A DNA stretch of 48,086 nt from NCBI GenBank assembly GCA_902805775.1, contig CADCUB010000033.1, positions 1 to 48,086 on the forward strand, in the 5' to 3' direction. The notes beneath the pieces are model-generated. The model was not told where the DNA came from. It ran no database searches and was given only the letters and a program-made list of their open reading frames with translations. Source of the stretch: an uncultured Frankineae bacterium. Its GTDB lineage: Bacteria > Actinomycetota > Actinomycetes > Mycobacteriales > SCTD01. Both the position numbers and the translations under genes were made by a program. Positions 8,528 through 16,290 of this stretch are shown here, in pieces (position 1 is the stretch's first letter; every line of letters begins with the position of its first letter).

Positions 8528-8571
8528 GTCCACCGGTCGTCCACCTGGTGGTCACCGACCGTCACTCGCGC
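8528..8571 (+). promoter_or_regulatory. Four 11-bp-phased repeats, candidate PHO box (PhoP operator)
   Basis: Heptamers GTCCACC (8528), GTCCACC (8539), GGTCACC (8550) and the weaker GTCACTC (8561) recur at exactly 11 bp, each followed by four variable bases. The actinobacterial PHO box is built of 11-bp direct repeat units with a core close to GTTCACC; the first three units here each match six of seven positions. The array ends 85 bases before the start of the exported glycerophosphodiesterase/5'-nucleotidase gene, a typical phosphate-starvation target. The match is by eye. Confidence 0.6.
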
Positions 8572-8655
8572 TGCCCCTGAGTGCTCTACCGTCCGGTCGT
8601 CGCGTCGGGATCCCGGCACCGTGCAGGGCCTGCACCGGCGGACGGAGGGAGCGCC

Positions 8656-11412
8656 GTGCGCATCGTCGCGCGAGTCGTCGCACAGGTCGCCGTGGCGACC
8701 GTCACCACGTCCCTGCTGGTGGGGTCGGCGGTCGCTGCCCCGCCCGCCCCGTCCGGTGCGCCCCCCGCGAAGGCCAAGGCGGACAGCACGGCCGACCGCC
8801 CGCTCGTCTTCGGGCACCGCGGCGCGAGCGGCTACCGGCCCGAGCACACGCTGGCGTCGTACCGGCTGGCGATCCAGATGGGCGCCGACTACGTCGAGCC
8901 CGACCTCGTCGCCACCAAGGACCGCGTCCTGGTCGCCCGGCACGAGAACGAGATCTCGACCACCACCGACGTCGAGACGCATCCCGAGTTCGCCGCCCGC
9001 AAGACCACCAAGACGATCGACGGCCTCCCCGTCACCGGGTGGTTCACGGAGGACTTCACCCTGGCCGAGCTCAAGACGCTGCGCGCCGAGGAGCGCATCC
9101 CGCAGGTCCGCCAGGAGAACACCATCTACAACGGGCGCTACGAGGTCCCGACCTTCGACGAGGTCATCGACCTCGTGCAGGACGAGTCCCGGCGGCTGCG
9201 CCGCAAGATCGGCCTGGCCCCCGAGACCAAGCACCCCACCTACTTCGACTCCCTGGGCCTGTCGATGGAGGAGCCGCTGGTCAACTCCCTCAACGAGGCG
9301 GGCCTGTACGGCAAGAAGGCACCGGTGGTCATCCAGTCCTTCGAGGTGCGGAACCTGCGCCAGCTCAACCGGCTCACCCGCGTGCCGATCCTGCAGCTGA
9401 TCGGCCTGACCGGAGCGCCGTACGACCGCGTCGTCGCCGGCACCACCGACACCTACGACACGATGACCACCGACGTGGGCCTGCGCCGGATCGCGCGCTA
9501 CGCCGACTGGATCGGCCCGGACAAGAACCGCGTCGTCCCGCGCACGCCCGCCGGGGCCCTGCTCCCGCCGACCGACCTGGTCGACCGGGCGCACGCGGCC
9601 GGCCTGAAGGTGGTGCCCTACACGCTGCGCAACGAGAACCGTTTCCTGCCGATCGACTTCCGCATCGGCGCTGACCTGAACGCCTACGGCGACGCCTTCG
9701 CGGAGTACGACCTGTTCTACGGCCTGGGCGTCGACGGGGTGTTCACCGACAACCCCGACACGGCGGTCGAGGCCCGCGAGGCCGGCCCCGCTCCGGTGCC
9801 GCTGCAGCTGCTCGCGATCAACGACTTCCACGGCCAGCTCGAGGCCGTGGGCGGCTCCACCGGCACCATCGCCGGCCAGCCCGCCGGTGGCGCCGAGTAC
9901 CTCGCGACGCACATCGCCGAGCTCAAGGCGGCCGCGGGACGGGCCAAGACCGTCACGGTGGCCGCCGGCGACCTCATCGGCGCCTCACCCCTGCTGTCCG
10001 CTGCCTTCCACGACGAGCCGGCGATCGAGTCGCTGAACCTGGCCGGACTGGACTACGCCAGCGTCGGCAACCACGAGTTCGACGAGGGCGCCGAGGAGCT
10101 GCTGCGCATCCAGAACGGCGGCTGCCACCCGGTCGACGGCTGCGCCGACGGCACGCCGTACGAGGGCGCGGACTTCCAGTACCTGTCGGCCAACGCCTTC
10201 CGCACCGCCACCGGCGAGCCGCTGCTCGCGCCCTACGCCATCGAGGACGTGCGGGGGGTGAAGGTGGGCTTCATCGGCATGACCCTCGAGGGCACCGCCG
10301 ACATCGTCAGCCAGCAGGGCGTCGCGGGCCTGGAGTTCGCCGACGAGGTCGAGACGGCCAACCGCTACGCCGCCGAGCTCCAGGAGCAGGGCGTCGAGGC
10401 CATCGTCGTGCTGCTGCACGAGGGCGGTGTCCAGACCGCCGGCGGTGGGATCAACGACTGCACCGGCTTCACCGGGCCGGTCGTCGACATCGCCGAGGGC
10501 ATGTCGGACGCCATCGACGCCATCGTCAGCGGGCACACCCACCAGGCCTACAACTGCGAGGTCGACGGCAAGCTCGTCACGAGCGCCAGCTCCGCGGGGC
10601 GCCTGGTCACCGACATCGACCTGACGCTGGACCGCACCACGGGTGACGTGCTCACCGCCCGTGCCGCCAACGTCATCGTCACCCGCAGCGTCGCGGCCAA
10701 CGCCGCGCAGACCGCGCTGATCGACCGCTACCGCACCGCTCTCGGGCCGGTGGCCGGCCGGCAGGTCGGGCAGGCGGCCGTCGCCCTGACCCGCGAGAAC
10801 GAGGTGCTGTTCGAGACGGCGCCCGGGCAGCCGGTGCGCGGGGAGTCGGCGCTGGGCAACGTCATCGCCGACGCGCAGCTCGCCGCCACCGACGACGAGC
10901 AGGGCGCGGTGGCGGCGTTCATGAACCCGGGCGGGGTCCGGGCCGACCTCGACGCCGGACCGGTGACCTACGAGGAGGCGTTCTCGGTGCAGCCGTTCGC
11001 CAACAACCTGGTCACCCTCGACCTCACCGGGGCCCAGCTCTCCTGCCTGCTCGAGCAGCAGTTCGCGGTCGGCCGCGTGCTCTACCCGTCGGCCTCCGTG
11101 TCGTACGTCGTCGACCCGGCCGGGACGACCGCTCCTCCCACGGACCCCTGCTCCGGGACCCGGGTGGTGGAGGGCAGCCTGACGATCGGCGGTCAGGCGG
11201 TGGTCGACACCTCGACCTACCGCGTGACGGTGAACAGCTTCCTCGCCGGTGGCGGCGACGGCTTCTCGACGCTGCGCGAGGGGACCGGCGCCGTGACGGG
11301 ACAGGTGGACCTCGACGCCCTCGTCGCCTACCTGGGCGCCGCGTCGCCGCTGCAGGCCCCGGCGCTCGACCGCATCCGCACGCCTGCGCAGACCCTGGCC
11401 CCCGCGGCCTGA
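8656..11412 (+). CDS. Exported bifunctional glycerophosphodiester phosphodiesterase / 5'-nucleotidase
   Basis: 918-residue secreted enzyme. Residues 1-33 are a Sec signal peptide ending near AVAAPPAP. Residues about 48-375 are a GDPD TIM-barrel with the FGHRGASGYRPEHT active-site motif (His near 54), the metal-binding VEPDL and a second HENE His; it should release glycerol-3-phosphate from lipid head-group diesters. Residues about 380-905 are a UshA/5'-nucleotidase unit: NDFHG, AAGDLIGASP, GNHEFDEG, the HEGG and SGHTHQAY metal motifs, then the C-terminal substrate domain with NPGGVRADL and FSVQPFANN. The GTG start has a GGAGGGA ribosome binding site five bases upstream and replaces a longer frame that lacks one. 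Four PHO-box-like repeats precede it and a strong hairpin follows. The fusion lets one exported protein recover phosphate from diesters and nucleotides. Confidence 0.92.
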   Translation: MRIVARVVAQVAVATVTTSLLVGSAVAAPPAPSGAPPAKAKADSTADRPLVFGHRGASGYRPEHTLASYRLAIQMGADYVEPDLVATKDRVLVARHENEISTTTDVETHPEFAARKTTKTIDGLPVTGWFTEDFTLAELKTLRAEERIPQVRQENTIYNGRYEVPTFDEVIDLVQDESRRLRRKIGLAPETKHPTYFDSLGLSMEEPLVNSLNEAGLYGKKAPVVIQSFEVRNLRQLNRLTRVPILQLIGLTGAPYDRVVAGTTDTYDTMTTDVGLRRIARYADWIGPDKNRVVPRTPAGALLPPTDLVDRAHAAGLKVVPYTLRNENRFLPIDFRIGADLNAYGDAFAEYDLFYGLGVDGVFTDNPDTAVEAREAGPAPVPLQLLAINDFHGQLEAVGGSTGTIAGQPAGGAEYLATHIAELKAAAGRAKTVTVAAGDLIGASPLLSAAFHDEPAIESLNLAGLDYASVGNHEFDEGAEELLRIQNGGCHPVDGCADGTPYEGADFQYLSANAFRTATGEPLLAPYAIEDVRGVKVGFIGMTLEGTADIVSQQGVAGLEFADEVETANRYAAELQEQGVEAIVVLLHEGGVQTAGGGINDCTGFTGPVVDIAEGMSDAIDAIVSGHTHQAYNCEVDGKLVTSASSAGRLVTDIDLTLDRTTGDVLTARAANVIVTRSVAANAAQTALIDRYRTALGPVAGRQVGQAAVALTRENEVLFETAPGQPVRGESALGNVIADAQLAATDDEQGAVAAFMNPGGVRADLDAGPVTYEEAFSVQPFANNLVTLDLTGAQLSCLLEQQFAVGRVLYPSASVSYVVDPAGTTAPPTDPCSGTRVVEGSLTIGGQAVVDTSTYRVTVNSFLAGGGDGFSTLREGTGAVTGQVDLDALVAYLGAASPLQAPALDRIRTPAQTLAPAA

Positions 11413-11419
11413 GCGCGGG

Positions 11420-11451
11420 AACGCCGGCCCGGGGTGCCCCGGGCCGGCGTT
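11420..11451 (+). terminator. Strong hairpin after the GDPD/5'-nucleotidase gene
   Basis: A perfect 15-bp inverted repeat (arms 11420-11434 and 11437-11451) begins eight bases after the stop codon. It lacks a long U-tract, as is common for high-GC actinobacterial terminators, and can serve the convergent DICT gene as well because it is symmetrical. Confidence 0.75.
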
Positions 11452-11459
11452 CCTCAGGG

Positions 11460-11963
11460 TCAGCCGGCGGCGGCTGAGGACCGCTGGACGGAGTGGAGCC
11501 CGCCCGCCGCCGGGCCGAGCAGCCGCAGGCAGCCGGCGACCACCTCCGGGTCGCGCGACACGGCGCACAGGAAGCTCCGGTCGAGGTCGGCGGCGGCCGG
11601 CCGTCTCAGGTCGGTGGCCGCGAGCACCACCGGAGCGCGCGACGACGCCAGCACGAGCACCCACTCGTCGCCCACCGGGTCGTCGTCGTCGACGTCCACG
11701 CCGCGCACACCGGGCGCTATCCAGGCGTGCAGACCCCGGGCGTGCACGGTGACCGGCACCCCGACAGCGGCGAGCCGGCCGTACAGCTCGCGCGTGCGCT
11801 CGCTCAGGTAGCGGGCGTCCTGCAGCGACGCGGCCACGGCGTCGGGTCGCTCGACCAGCGCCCCGCGCTCGAGCCGACGGCACAGCGCGAGCACCTCGGC
11901 CTTGGTCGCCAGCTGCGGCCGCTCCGCGCGGCTCACCACGGCGTACGGCGTCGGACTGTCCAC
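11460..11963 (-). CDS. Stand-alone DICT sensory-domain protein
   Basis: 167-residue protein resembling the DICT domain (named for its occurrence in diguanylate cyclases and two-component systems). Features seen: an N-terminal LATKAEVLALCRRLE helix, the central SERTRELYGRLAAVGVPV segment, and the WVLVLASSRAPVVLAATDLR strand pair that precedes the final helices. No output domain is attached, as in many actinomycete copies, which suggests it works with a partner in trans; DICT proteins have been associated with light or stress signalling but the ligand is unknown. The GTG start at 11963 has an AGGAGG ribosome binding site four bases upstream. An in-frame extension to 12215 is Arg/Gly-rich and unlikely to be translated. 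It faces the GDPD gene across a shared hairpin. Confidence 0.72.
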   Translation of the reverse strand: MDSPTPYAVVSRAERPQLATKAEVLALCRRLERGALVERPDAVAASLQDARYLSERTRELYGRLAAVGVPVTVHARGLHAWIAPGVRGVDVDDDDPVGDEWVLVLASSRAPVVLAATDLRRPAAADLDRSFLCAVSRDPEVVAGCLRLLGPAAGGLHSVQRSSAAAG

Positions 11964-12139
11964 CTGTCCTCCTGGTCGGCGCCGGAGGCGGGGCACGGCC
12001 TGTCGCCGCCCCCGCCGGTCCGGGCGGGTCGTGGCGGTGCTACCCGGCGGACCTCGGCTCACGCGACCGGTCCCGCACCCCCGTCCCGCCCGGGACCGGA
12101 CTGCGACGACCCGTGACGTTCGGCGGCCCGAGCCCCCGT

Positions 12140-12146
12140 GTTCACC
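12140..12146 (+). promoter_or_regulatory. Single GTTCACC unit before the phytase-like gene
   Basis: A perfect match to the PHO-box core heptamer lies 67 bases before the start codon of the phytase-like esterase, at a distance similar to the multi-unit sites elsewhere in the window. A related GTTCGGC lies exactly 22 bp upstream (12118), but the intervening 11-bp unit does not match. On its own a heptamer is weak evidence. Confidence 0.25.
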
Positions 12147-12213
12147 TGCCGGACCGCCGGCGGCAGGATCGTGCCGGGAGCCCGCGCGCCGACCTCTGCT
12201 CGGAGGACCCGCC

Positions 12214-13578
12214 ATGCCGACCCGCCCCGTCGCCGTCAGCGCCGCTGTCAGCGCCGCCCTGCTCCTCGGCCTGGTCGCCGCGCCTCAGGCCGCTGCGAGG
12301 GACCGGCGACCGGTGCTCGAGGCGCGCGCCGTGCTGCCCGCCGACACCTTCGGCCCCGGACCGGTGTCGGGAACGGCCCTGGGCCCCGGCCCGCTCAACG
12401 GCCGGACCCCGCCGTTCCCCTCCCAGCCGGTGCAGGGCTTCAGCGCCCTGATCGAGGACGGGGGCCCCGGCCACTACCTCGCGCTGTCCGACAACGGCTA
12501 CGGCGCCAAGGCCAACAGCGCCGACTTCCTGCTGCGGGCCCACCGCCTGCAGGTCGACTTCCCGACGGGCCAGGTGCGGGTGCGCGGCTCCCTGGGCTTC
12601 TCCGACCCGCGGGGGCTGGCCGGCCAGCCGCTCACCCGGCCCGACCGGCAGCTCACCGGCGCCGACTTCGACCCCGAGTCGATCCGCCGGGTGGCTGACG
12701 GCACCTTCTGGGTCGGTGAGGAGTTCGGACCGTCGCTGCTGCACTTCTCGGCGACGGGGGAGCTGCTGCGCCCGCCCGTCCGCCTGCCGGTGCCCGGACG
12801 GCTGGCGGCGTACGGCCGCGGTCGCGCCGTGGTGACCAGTCCCGACGCGCCGGAGCTGGCGGTGCCGGCCCCTCGGGGCGAGGACGGCGCGGTGCGGCCG
12901 CCGCTGGTGCCGGGTCCCGACGCGGCAGCTCGGGCGAACCTGCCGGGCAGCAGGGGCGTCGAGGGCATGGCGCTGTCCAGCGACGGCCGGACGCTCTACC
13001 CCAGCCTGGAGGGGGCGCTGGTCGACGACCGCGACCAGCGCCGCCGGGTCGTCTACGCCTTCGACGTGGCCCGCCAGCGCTTCCGCCCGGCGACGGCAGA
13101 CCTCCGCCTCGGGGCCGCGGGCGACGCCATCGGCGACCTGACCGCCGCAGGACCGTCGACCCTGCTGGTCATCGCGAGGGACAACGCACAGGGGGCGGCG
13201 GCCCGCACCAAGGACATCCTGTCGGTCGACATCTCGCCGTTCCGGGGCTTCCTGCCCACCACGCCCGTGGTCGACCTGCTCGCGCTGGACAACCCCGGTG
13301 CGCGGATCGGCGGCCCGGCGCAGCCCGGGACCGTGGGCCTCGGCGACCCCTTCGCCATGCCCTTCCAGACGATCGAGAGCCTGCTCGTGCGGCGCTGCAC
13401 GCTCGTCGTCGCCAACGACAACAACTACCCGTTCTCGAACGGACGCCGACCGGGCTCGCCGGACGACAACGAGATCATCTCGGTGCGGCTGCCGCGGTCA
13501 CCGACCGCCGGCCGTCCCCGCAGCGCGTCCGAGGCGCTGCTGCCCGTCGCCCTGCGACGAGCCCGGAGCGCGTGCTGA
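12214..13578 (+). CDS. Exported esterase-like phytase-family protein
   Basis: 454-residue secreted protein of the esterase-like activity of phytase family (a beta-propeller fold). Residues 1-30 form a Sec signal peptide (LLLGLVAAPQAAA). Family landmarks: GFSALIEDGGPGHYLALSDNGYG near residue 75, ADFDPESIRRVADGTFWVGEEFGPSL near 150, GVEGMALSSDGRTLYPSLEG near 250 and NDNNYPFSNGR near 405. Its biochemical substrate is not established; the family name reflects similarity to phytase-associated esterase activity. The ATG has a CGGAGGA ribosome binding site seven bases upstream; the longer frame from 11902 is not supported. It converges tail-to-tail with the receiver gene (three bases apart). Its company, with GDPD/5'-nucleotidase and PhoX nearby, suggests an organic-phosphate role. 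Confidence 0.83.
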   Translation: MPTRPVAVSAAVSAALLLGLVAAPQAAARDRRPVLEARAVLPADTFGPGPVSGTALGPGPLNGRTPPFPSQPVQGFSALIEDGGPGHYLALSDNGYGAKANSADFLLRAHRLQVDFPTGQVRVRGSLGFSDPRGLAGQPLTRPDRQLTGADFDPESIRRVADGTFWVGEEFGPSLLHFSATGELLRPPVRLPVPGRLAAYGRGRAVVTSPDAPELAVPAPRGEDGAVRPPLVPGPDAAARANLPGSRGVEGMALSSDGRTLYPSLEGALVDDRDQRRRVVYAFDVARQRFRPATADLRLGAAGDAIGDLTAAGPSTLLVIARDNAQGAAARTKDILSVDISPFRGFLPTTPVVDLLALDNPGARIGGPAQPGTVGLGDPFAMPFQTIESLLVRRCTLVVANDNNYPFSNGRRPGSPDDNEIISVRLPRSPTAGRPRSASEALLPVALRRARSAC

Positions 13579-13581
13579 CCG

Positions 13582-14232
13582 TCAGGGCAGCCCGATCAGC
13601 TGCAGCAGTGCGCGCGCCACGTCGTCCGGCGGGAGCTGCCGGGTGAAGACCGAGGTGGCGCCCGCGTCGAGCAGCGGCCCGACGCGGTTGCCGTACGCCG
13701 CCTGAGCGGTCACGACCGTGTCGGGGGAGAACTGGCGGACCTCGCGGACGACCTCGAGCCCGCCCAGCATCGCCAGCGCGTCCTCCACCAGGACGAGGTC
13801 CGGCTGCTCGGCGACGATGAGCCCGACCGCGTCCGCACCGTTCTCGGTCCGCGCGACGACGTGGACCCCGCGGTCCTCGAGCGCCCGCGTCAGCTTGCGG
13901 ACCAGCCAGTCGTTGCGGTGGGCCAGGACGACCCGGCGGTCAGCCGTGGACCGCATCAGCCCGCCGCTGGCGCGCAGCTGCTCGTGCGAGCGGGCGACGA
14001 GCGCGTCGTGCTGGCGGCCCAGCACCTCCAGCGAGCGGGCGGCGTCCATCCGCAGCTCACGGCTGTCCGCAGCCGCCGACGCGGCCTGCTGGCGCAGGCG
14101 ACGGGCGGCGTGGAAGTCCGCCATCCCGCGCAGCTGCTGCGCAGCCAGGTCGGGTTCGCTGCGCGGGCGCCACACCGGCGCCGTGGGGACCAGGGTCTCG
14201 GCGACCCGGAGGGGGGCGTTGAGGAGCGTCAT
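13582..14232 (-). CDS. Degenerate receiver-domain (pseudo-receiver) protein
   Basis: 216 residues. Residues about 30-90 are an Arg/Ala/Glu-rich helical region. Residues 99-213 have the fold pattern of a response-regulator receiver (VVLAHRNDWLVRKLTRALEDRG, then PDLVLVEDALAMLGGLEVV, then SVFTRQLPPDD). The phosphoacceptor position reads Glu-150 followed by Asp-151, the usual acidic pair after strand 1 is His-Arg-Asn-Asp, and the conserved strand-5 Lys is replaced in FTRQLPP. It may therefore be constitutively active-like or phosphorylation-independent. There is no DNA-binding output. The ATG has a TGAGGA ribosome binding site seven bases upstream. Longer upstream reading is antisense to the CHRD gene and rejected. 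Confidence 0.75.
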   Translation of the reverse strand: MTLLNAPLRVAETLVPTAPVWRPRSEPDLAAQQLRGMADFHAARRLRQQAASAAADSRELRMDAARSLEVLGRQHDALVARSHEQLRASGGLMRSTADRRVVLAHRNDWLVRKLTRALEDRGVHVVARTENGADAVGLIVAEQPDLVLVEDALAMLGGLEVVREVRQFSPDTVVTAQAAYGNRVGPLLDAGATSVFTRQLPPDDVARALLQLIGLP

Positions 14233-14536
14233 GCGGTAGTCCTCAGGAGCAGGGACGCCGTGCGACACGCCAGGCGTCGGACCACAGGGGGGTGGGACTG
14301 ACGGCTGTGGGCTCAACCGGGAGGACCTCAGACTAGCCGCTCCGTCCCCACATGACCATCCCCGCGACCTGCGGGACTGCGCCAGGACGCGGCGGGGGAA
14401 GGCAGGCGGACCGGGAGCTGCCGGCCCGGTGCTCGGCACGAGTGCCCTGTCCGAGGTGAACCGCCGGCGAATTCCGTGCGAACCTGTCCCGCCCGGGTCG
14501 GCGCTCGCCGGCCCTCGTCCCCCGAGAGGTGTGCGT
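14233..14536. other. Divergent regulatory region between receiver and CHRD genes
   Basis: About 300 non-coding bases shared by two divergent genes. It holds the ribosome binding site of the receiver gene at the left, the three-unit repeat at 14455-14483, and an AGAGG ribosome binding site (14525-14529) before the CHRD gene. I saw no further gene or strong terminator. Confidence 0.5.
14455..14483 (-). promoter_or_regulatory. Three 11-bp-phased repeats in reverse orientation, candidate PHO box
   Basis: Read on the minus strand, GTTCGCA (14483-14477), ATTCGCC (14472-14466) and GTTCACC (14461-14455) lie exactly 11 bp apart. All share a TTC core and the last is a perfect PHO-box heptamer. The site is 53-82 bases before the CHRD gene start and about 220 bases before the receiver gene; orientation points to the receiver gene, distance to the CHRD gene. 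Confidence 0.5.
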
Positions 14537-15247
14537 ATGACGCGCAAGAAGTCCCTGGTCCTGGCACTGACCGGTACCAGCCTCGCAGTGATCGCTGCCG
14601 GCACCGTGCCGGCCGCCGCAACGAGCACCGCTGTGCGCGGCAGCGTGCCCCTGCGGGCCGAGCTCGCCCCGCTGAACGACTCGGGCGTGCACGGAACCGC
14701 CACTGCGCGCGTGACCGGTGGGGGCAACCTGCGCCGCATCGCCGTCCAGGCGCACGGCCTGACGCCCGAGGGCCCGCACGCCATCCACATCCACTTCGGC
14801 GCCCAGGCCGCCCACGAGTGCCCGACCTTCCGCGACGACGCCAACAAGGACTTCCGCATCAACGTCGCCGAGGGCGTGCCGCAGTACGGTCCGATCGCCA
14901 TGTCGATCACCCGGACCGGCGACACGACCCCGGCCAGCGCCCTCGCCCTCGACCGCATGGCGGTGGCGCGCGACGGCCACCTGCGCGTCGCCCGCGTCAA
15001 CCAGCGGTTCACCGACCTCACCGACGTCGACGGCGCGGTCATCCCGGCGCGAGCGGTCGGTCGGGCCATCCGCGCCGGCCAGGGCGTCGTCGTCGTGCAC
15101 GGCATCGACTACAGCGGTGACGGCGCGTACGGCGAGAGCGCGGCGGGCGCGAGCGAGCTCGACCCGTCGGGCGCGACTCCGGCCGAGGCGACCGACCCGG
15201 CCGCCTGCGGCGTGCTCCGCCGCCTCCCGGACGGGCACAACCACTAG
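14537..15247 (+). CDS. Exported CHRD / Cu-Zn superoxide-dismutase-like protein
   Basis: 236-residue secreted protein. Residues 1-30 are a Sec signal peptide with cleavage near PAAATS. The mature part starts with a beta-strand segment (VPLRAELAPLNDSGVHGTATARV) typical of CHRD and Cu/Zn-SOD-like folds, followed by the histidine-rich HAIHIHFG motif, which resembles the GFHxHxxG copper-binding stretch of Cu/Zn SOD, then a VVVHGIDYSGDG segment and a final PAACGVLR. Similar actinomycete proteins are often annotated as superoxide dismutase or CHRD-domain proteins, but the full set of Cu and Zn ligands is not evident, so enzymatic activity is uncertain. The ATG follows an AGAGG ribosome binding site by seven bases; an in-frame GTG two codons earlier is possible. 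A candidate PHO box precedes it and a hairpin follows. Confidence 0.7.
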   Translation: MTRKKSLVLALTGTSLAVIAAGTVPAAATSTAVRGSVPLRAELAPLNDSGVHGTATARVTGGGNLRRIAVQAHGLTPEGPHAIHIHFGAQAAHECPTFRDDANKDFRINVAEGVPQYGPIAMSITRTGDTTPASALALDRMAVARDGHLRVARVNQRFTDLTDVDGAVIPARAVGRAIRAGQGVVVVHGIDYSGDGAYGESAAGASELDPSGATPAEATDPAACGVLRRLPDGHNH

Positions 15248-15268
15248 TCACACCTGCACCTGCACCTG

Positions 15269-15310
15269 CACTGCGCCGCTCCCCGGACTGTCCTCGGGGG
15301 CGGCGCAGTG
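15269..15310 (+). terminator. Hairpin after the CHRD gene
   Basis: Arms 15269-15284 and 15295-15310 pair through a perfect outer 10 bp and a nearly perfect inner part, closing on a loop of about ten bases. The hairpin starts 22 bases after the stop codon, just downstream of a short CACCTG triplication. Confidence 0.7.
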
Positions 15311-15522
15311 CTGTGCCGACCCGTCAGGAGCTCAGGCCCGGTCGCGCCGGGTCGCCGTGCCCGCGCCGGGCGTGCGACACCGCCGCGGCGCTCACTGTTC
15401 GCACACGCGTCACCACGTCCGGGTGTACGCCGGTGCGCTCCGGGCACGTCGGCCGCACCCGGACCAGCGCCTCGGGCCCTGCTCCCTGCGCCGCCACTCC
15501 CGCCCCCCTACTCGAGGATCCC

Positions 15523-16290
15523 GTGACCCAGCCTGCCCCCGCTCGCACCCCGAACCGCGCCACGAGCACCCAGCCCGAGCGCAGCTCGCGGCGCGCCGCC
15601 CGCAAGAGCCCTCTGGGCTGGCTGCCCTGGGCCCTGCTCGCCCTGCTCGGCTTGCTGCTGGCAGCGGTCCTGCTGGTCATCAACGCCGTCGACGACGACG
15701 GACCGGACGGTGCCGCAGGCGACTCGCTCGGCCAGGTCGGCAGTGGCGGTTCGGGCATCGACGGGCAGGACGGCGACGGCAAGATCGCCGGCACCGAGGA
15801 GGGCGCCGGCTCCGAGGAGGGCGGCGGCACCGAGGAGGGCGGCGGCACCGAGGAGGGCGGCGGCACCGAGGACGGCGGCGGCACCGGCACCGAGGACGAC
15901 GGCGGAGCCGGCGCAGGGGGGGCCGGCACGGCCGCGCTCACCGCGGACGGGCAGGACCTGCTCGCCGCCTCGGGAGGCAGCCTGGCCGACCGCGCCGGGC
16001 AGAGCGTCACGGGGACGGCCCGGGTCGAGTCGGTCGTGTCCGACGAGGGGTTCTGGGTCGGCAACAGCGCCACCGAGCGCGTCTTCGTCTACCTGACTCC
16101 CGAGGCGCGTCGCTCGCAGGGGGAGTCCGGCTTCCAGGTCACCGCCGGCCAGACCGTCCAGCTGGAGGGTGTCCTGACCGGCCTGACCGAGACACCGGAG
16201 GCGGCAGAAGGCGTCGAGGCCGCCGAGGGCCGCAGCCAGCTCGACAGCCAGGCCGCCTACGTGAGCGCCCGGGCGGTCTCGCTGACCTGA
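15523..16290 (+). CDS. Membrane-anchored protein with acidic Gly/Glu/Thr repeats
   Basis: 255-residue protein I cannot assign to a named family with confidence. Residues 1-35 are basic and cytoplasmic; one helix follows at about 38-58 (LGWLPWALLALLGLLLAAVLLVI). Next comes a flexible acidic linker with five six-residue units of the form GTEEGG at about 90-119. The C-terminal 110 residues form a compact domain (SVTGTARVESVVSDEGFWVG, then ERVFVYLTP, then GQTVQLEGVLTGL) with the strand pattern of an OB-like fold, as in some bacterial exported DNA-binding-like modules. The GTG start is preceded by GAGG at 15514-15517; the longer frame begins inside the upstream terminator and is rejected. It ends 30 bases before the VOC gene. 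Confidence 0.7.
   Translation: MTQPAPARTPNRATSTQPERSSRRAARKSPLGWLPWALLALLGLLLAAVLLVINAVDDDGPDGAAGDSLGQVGSGGSGIDGQDGDGKIAGTEEGAGSEEGGGTEEGGGTEEGGGTEDGGGTGTEDDGGAGAGGAGTAALTADGQDLLAASGGSLADRAGQSVTGTARVESVVSDEGFWVGNSATERVFVYLTPEARRSQGESGFQVTAGQTVQLEGVLTGLTETPEAAEGVEAAEGRSQLDSQAAYVSARAVSLT
15790..15879 (+). repeat. Five 18-bp tandem repeats inside the membrane-anchored protein
   Basis: Units at 15790, 15808, 15826, 15844 and 15862 share the form GGCACCGAGGAGGGCGGC with one or two substitutions in the outer copies. The two middle copies (15826 and 15844) are identical, consistent with recent slippage. Each encodes six residues, so copy-number change keeps the frame. Confidence 0.85.

Noticed and set aside
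4686-8555. 1289-codon minus-strand frame overlapping the hybrid kinase
   Set aside because: Wrong frame of the kinase gene; Pro/Arg/Gly-rich with no motif, while the 1244-codon frame shows all expected domains.
4739-9400. 1553-codon open frame on the plus strand
   Set aside because: It runs antisense through the hybrid kinase and into the GDPD gene; composition is a Gly/Arg/Gln-rich shadow of high-GC coding with no domain.
14537-15247. Confident call as active Cu/Zn superoxide dismutase
   Set aside because: One HxH motif is present, but the full set of four copper and four zinc/bridging ligands cannot be traced.
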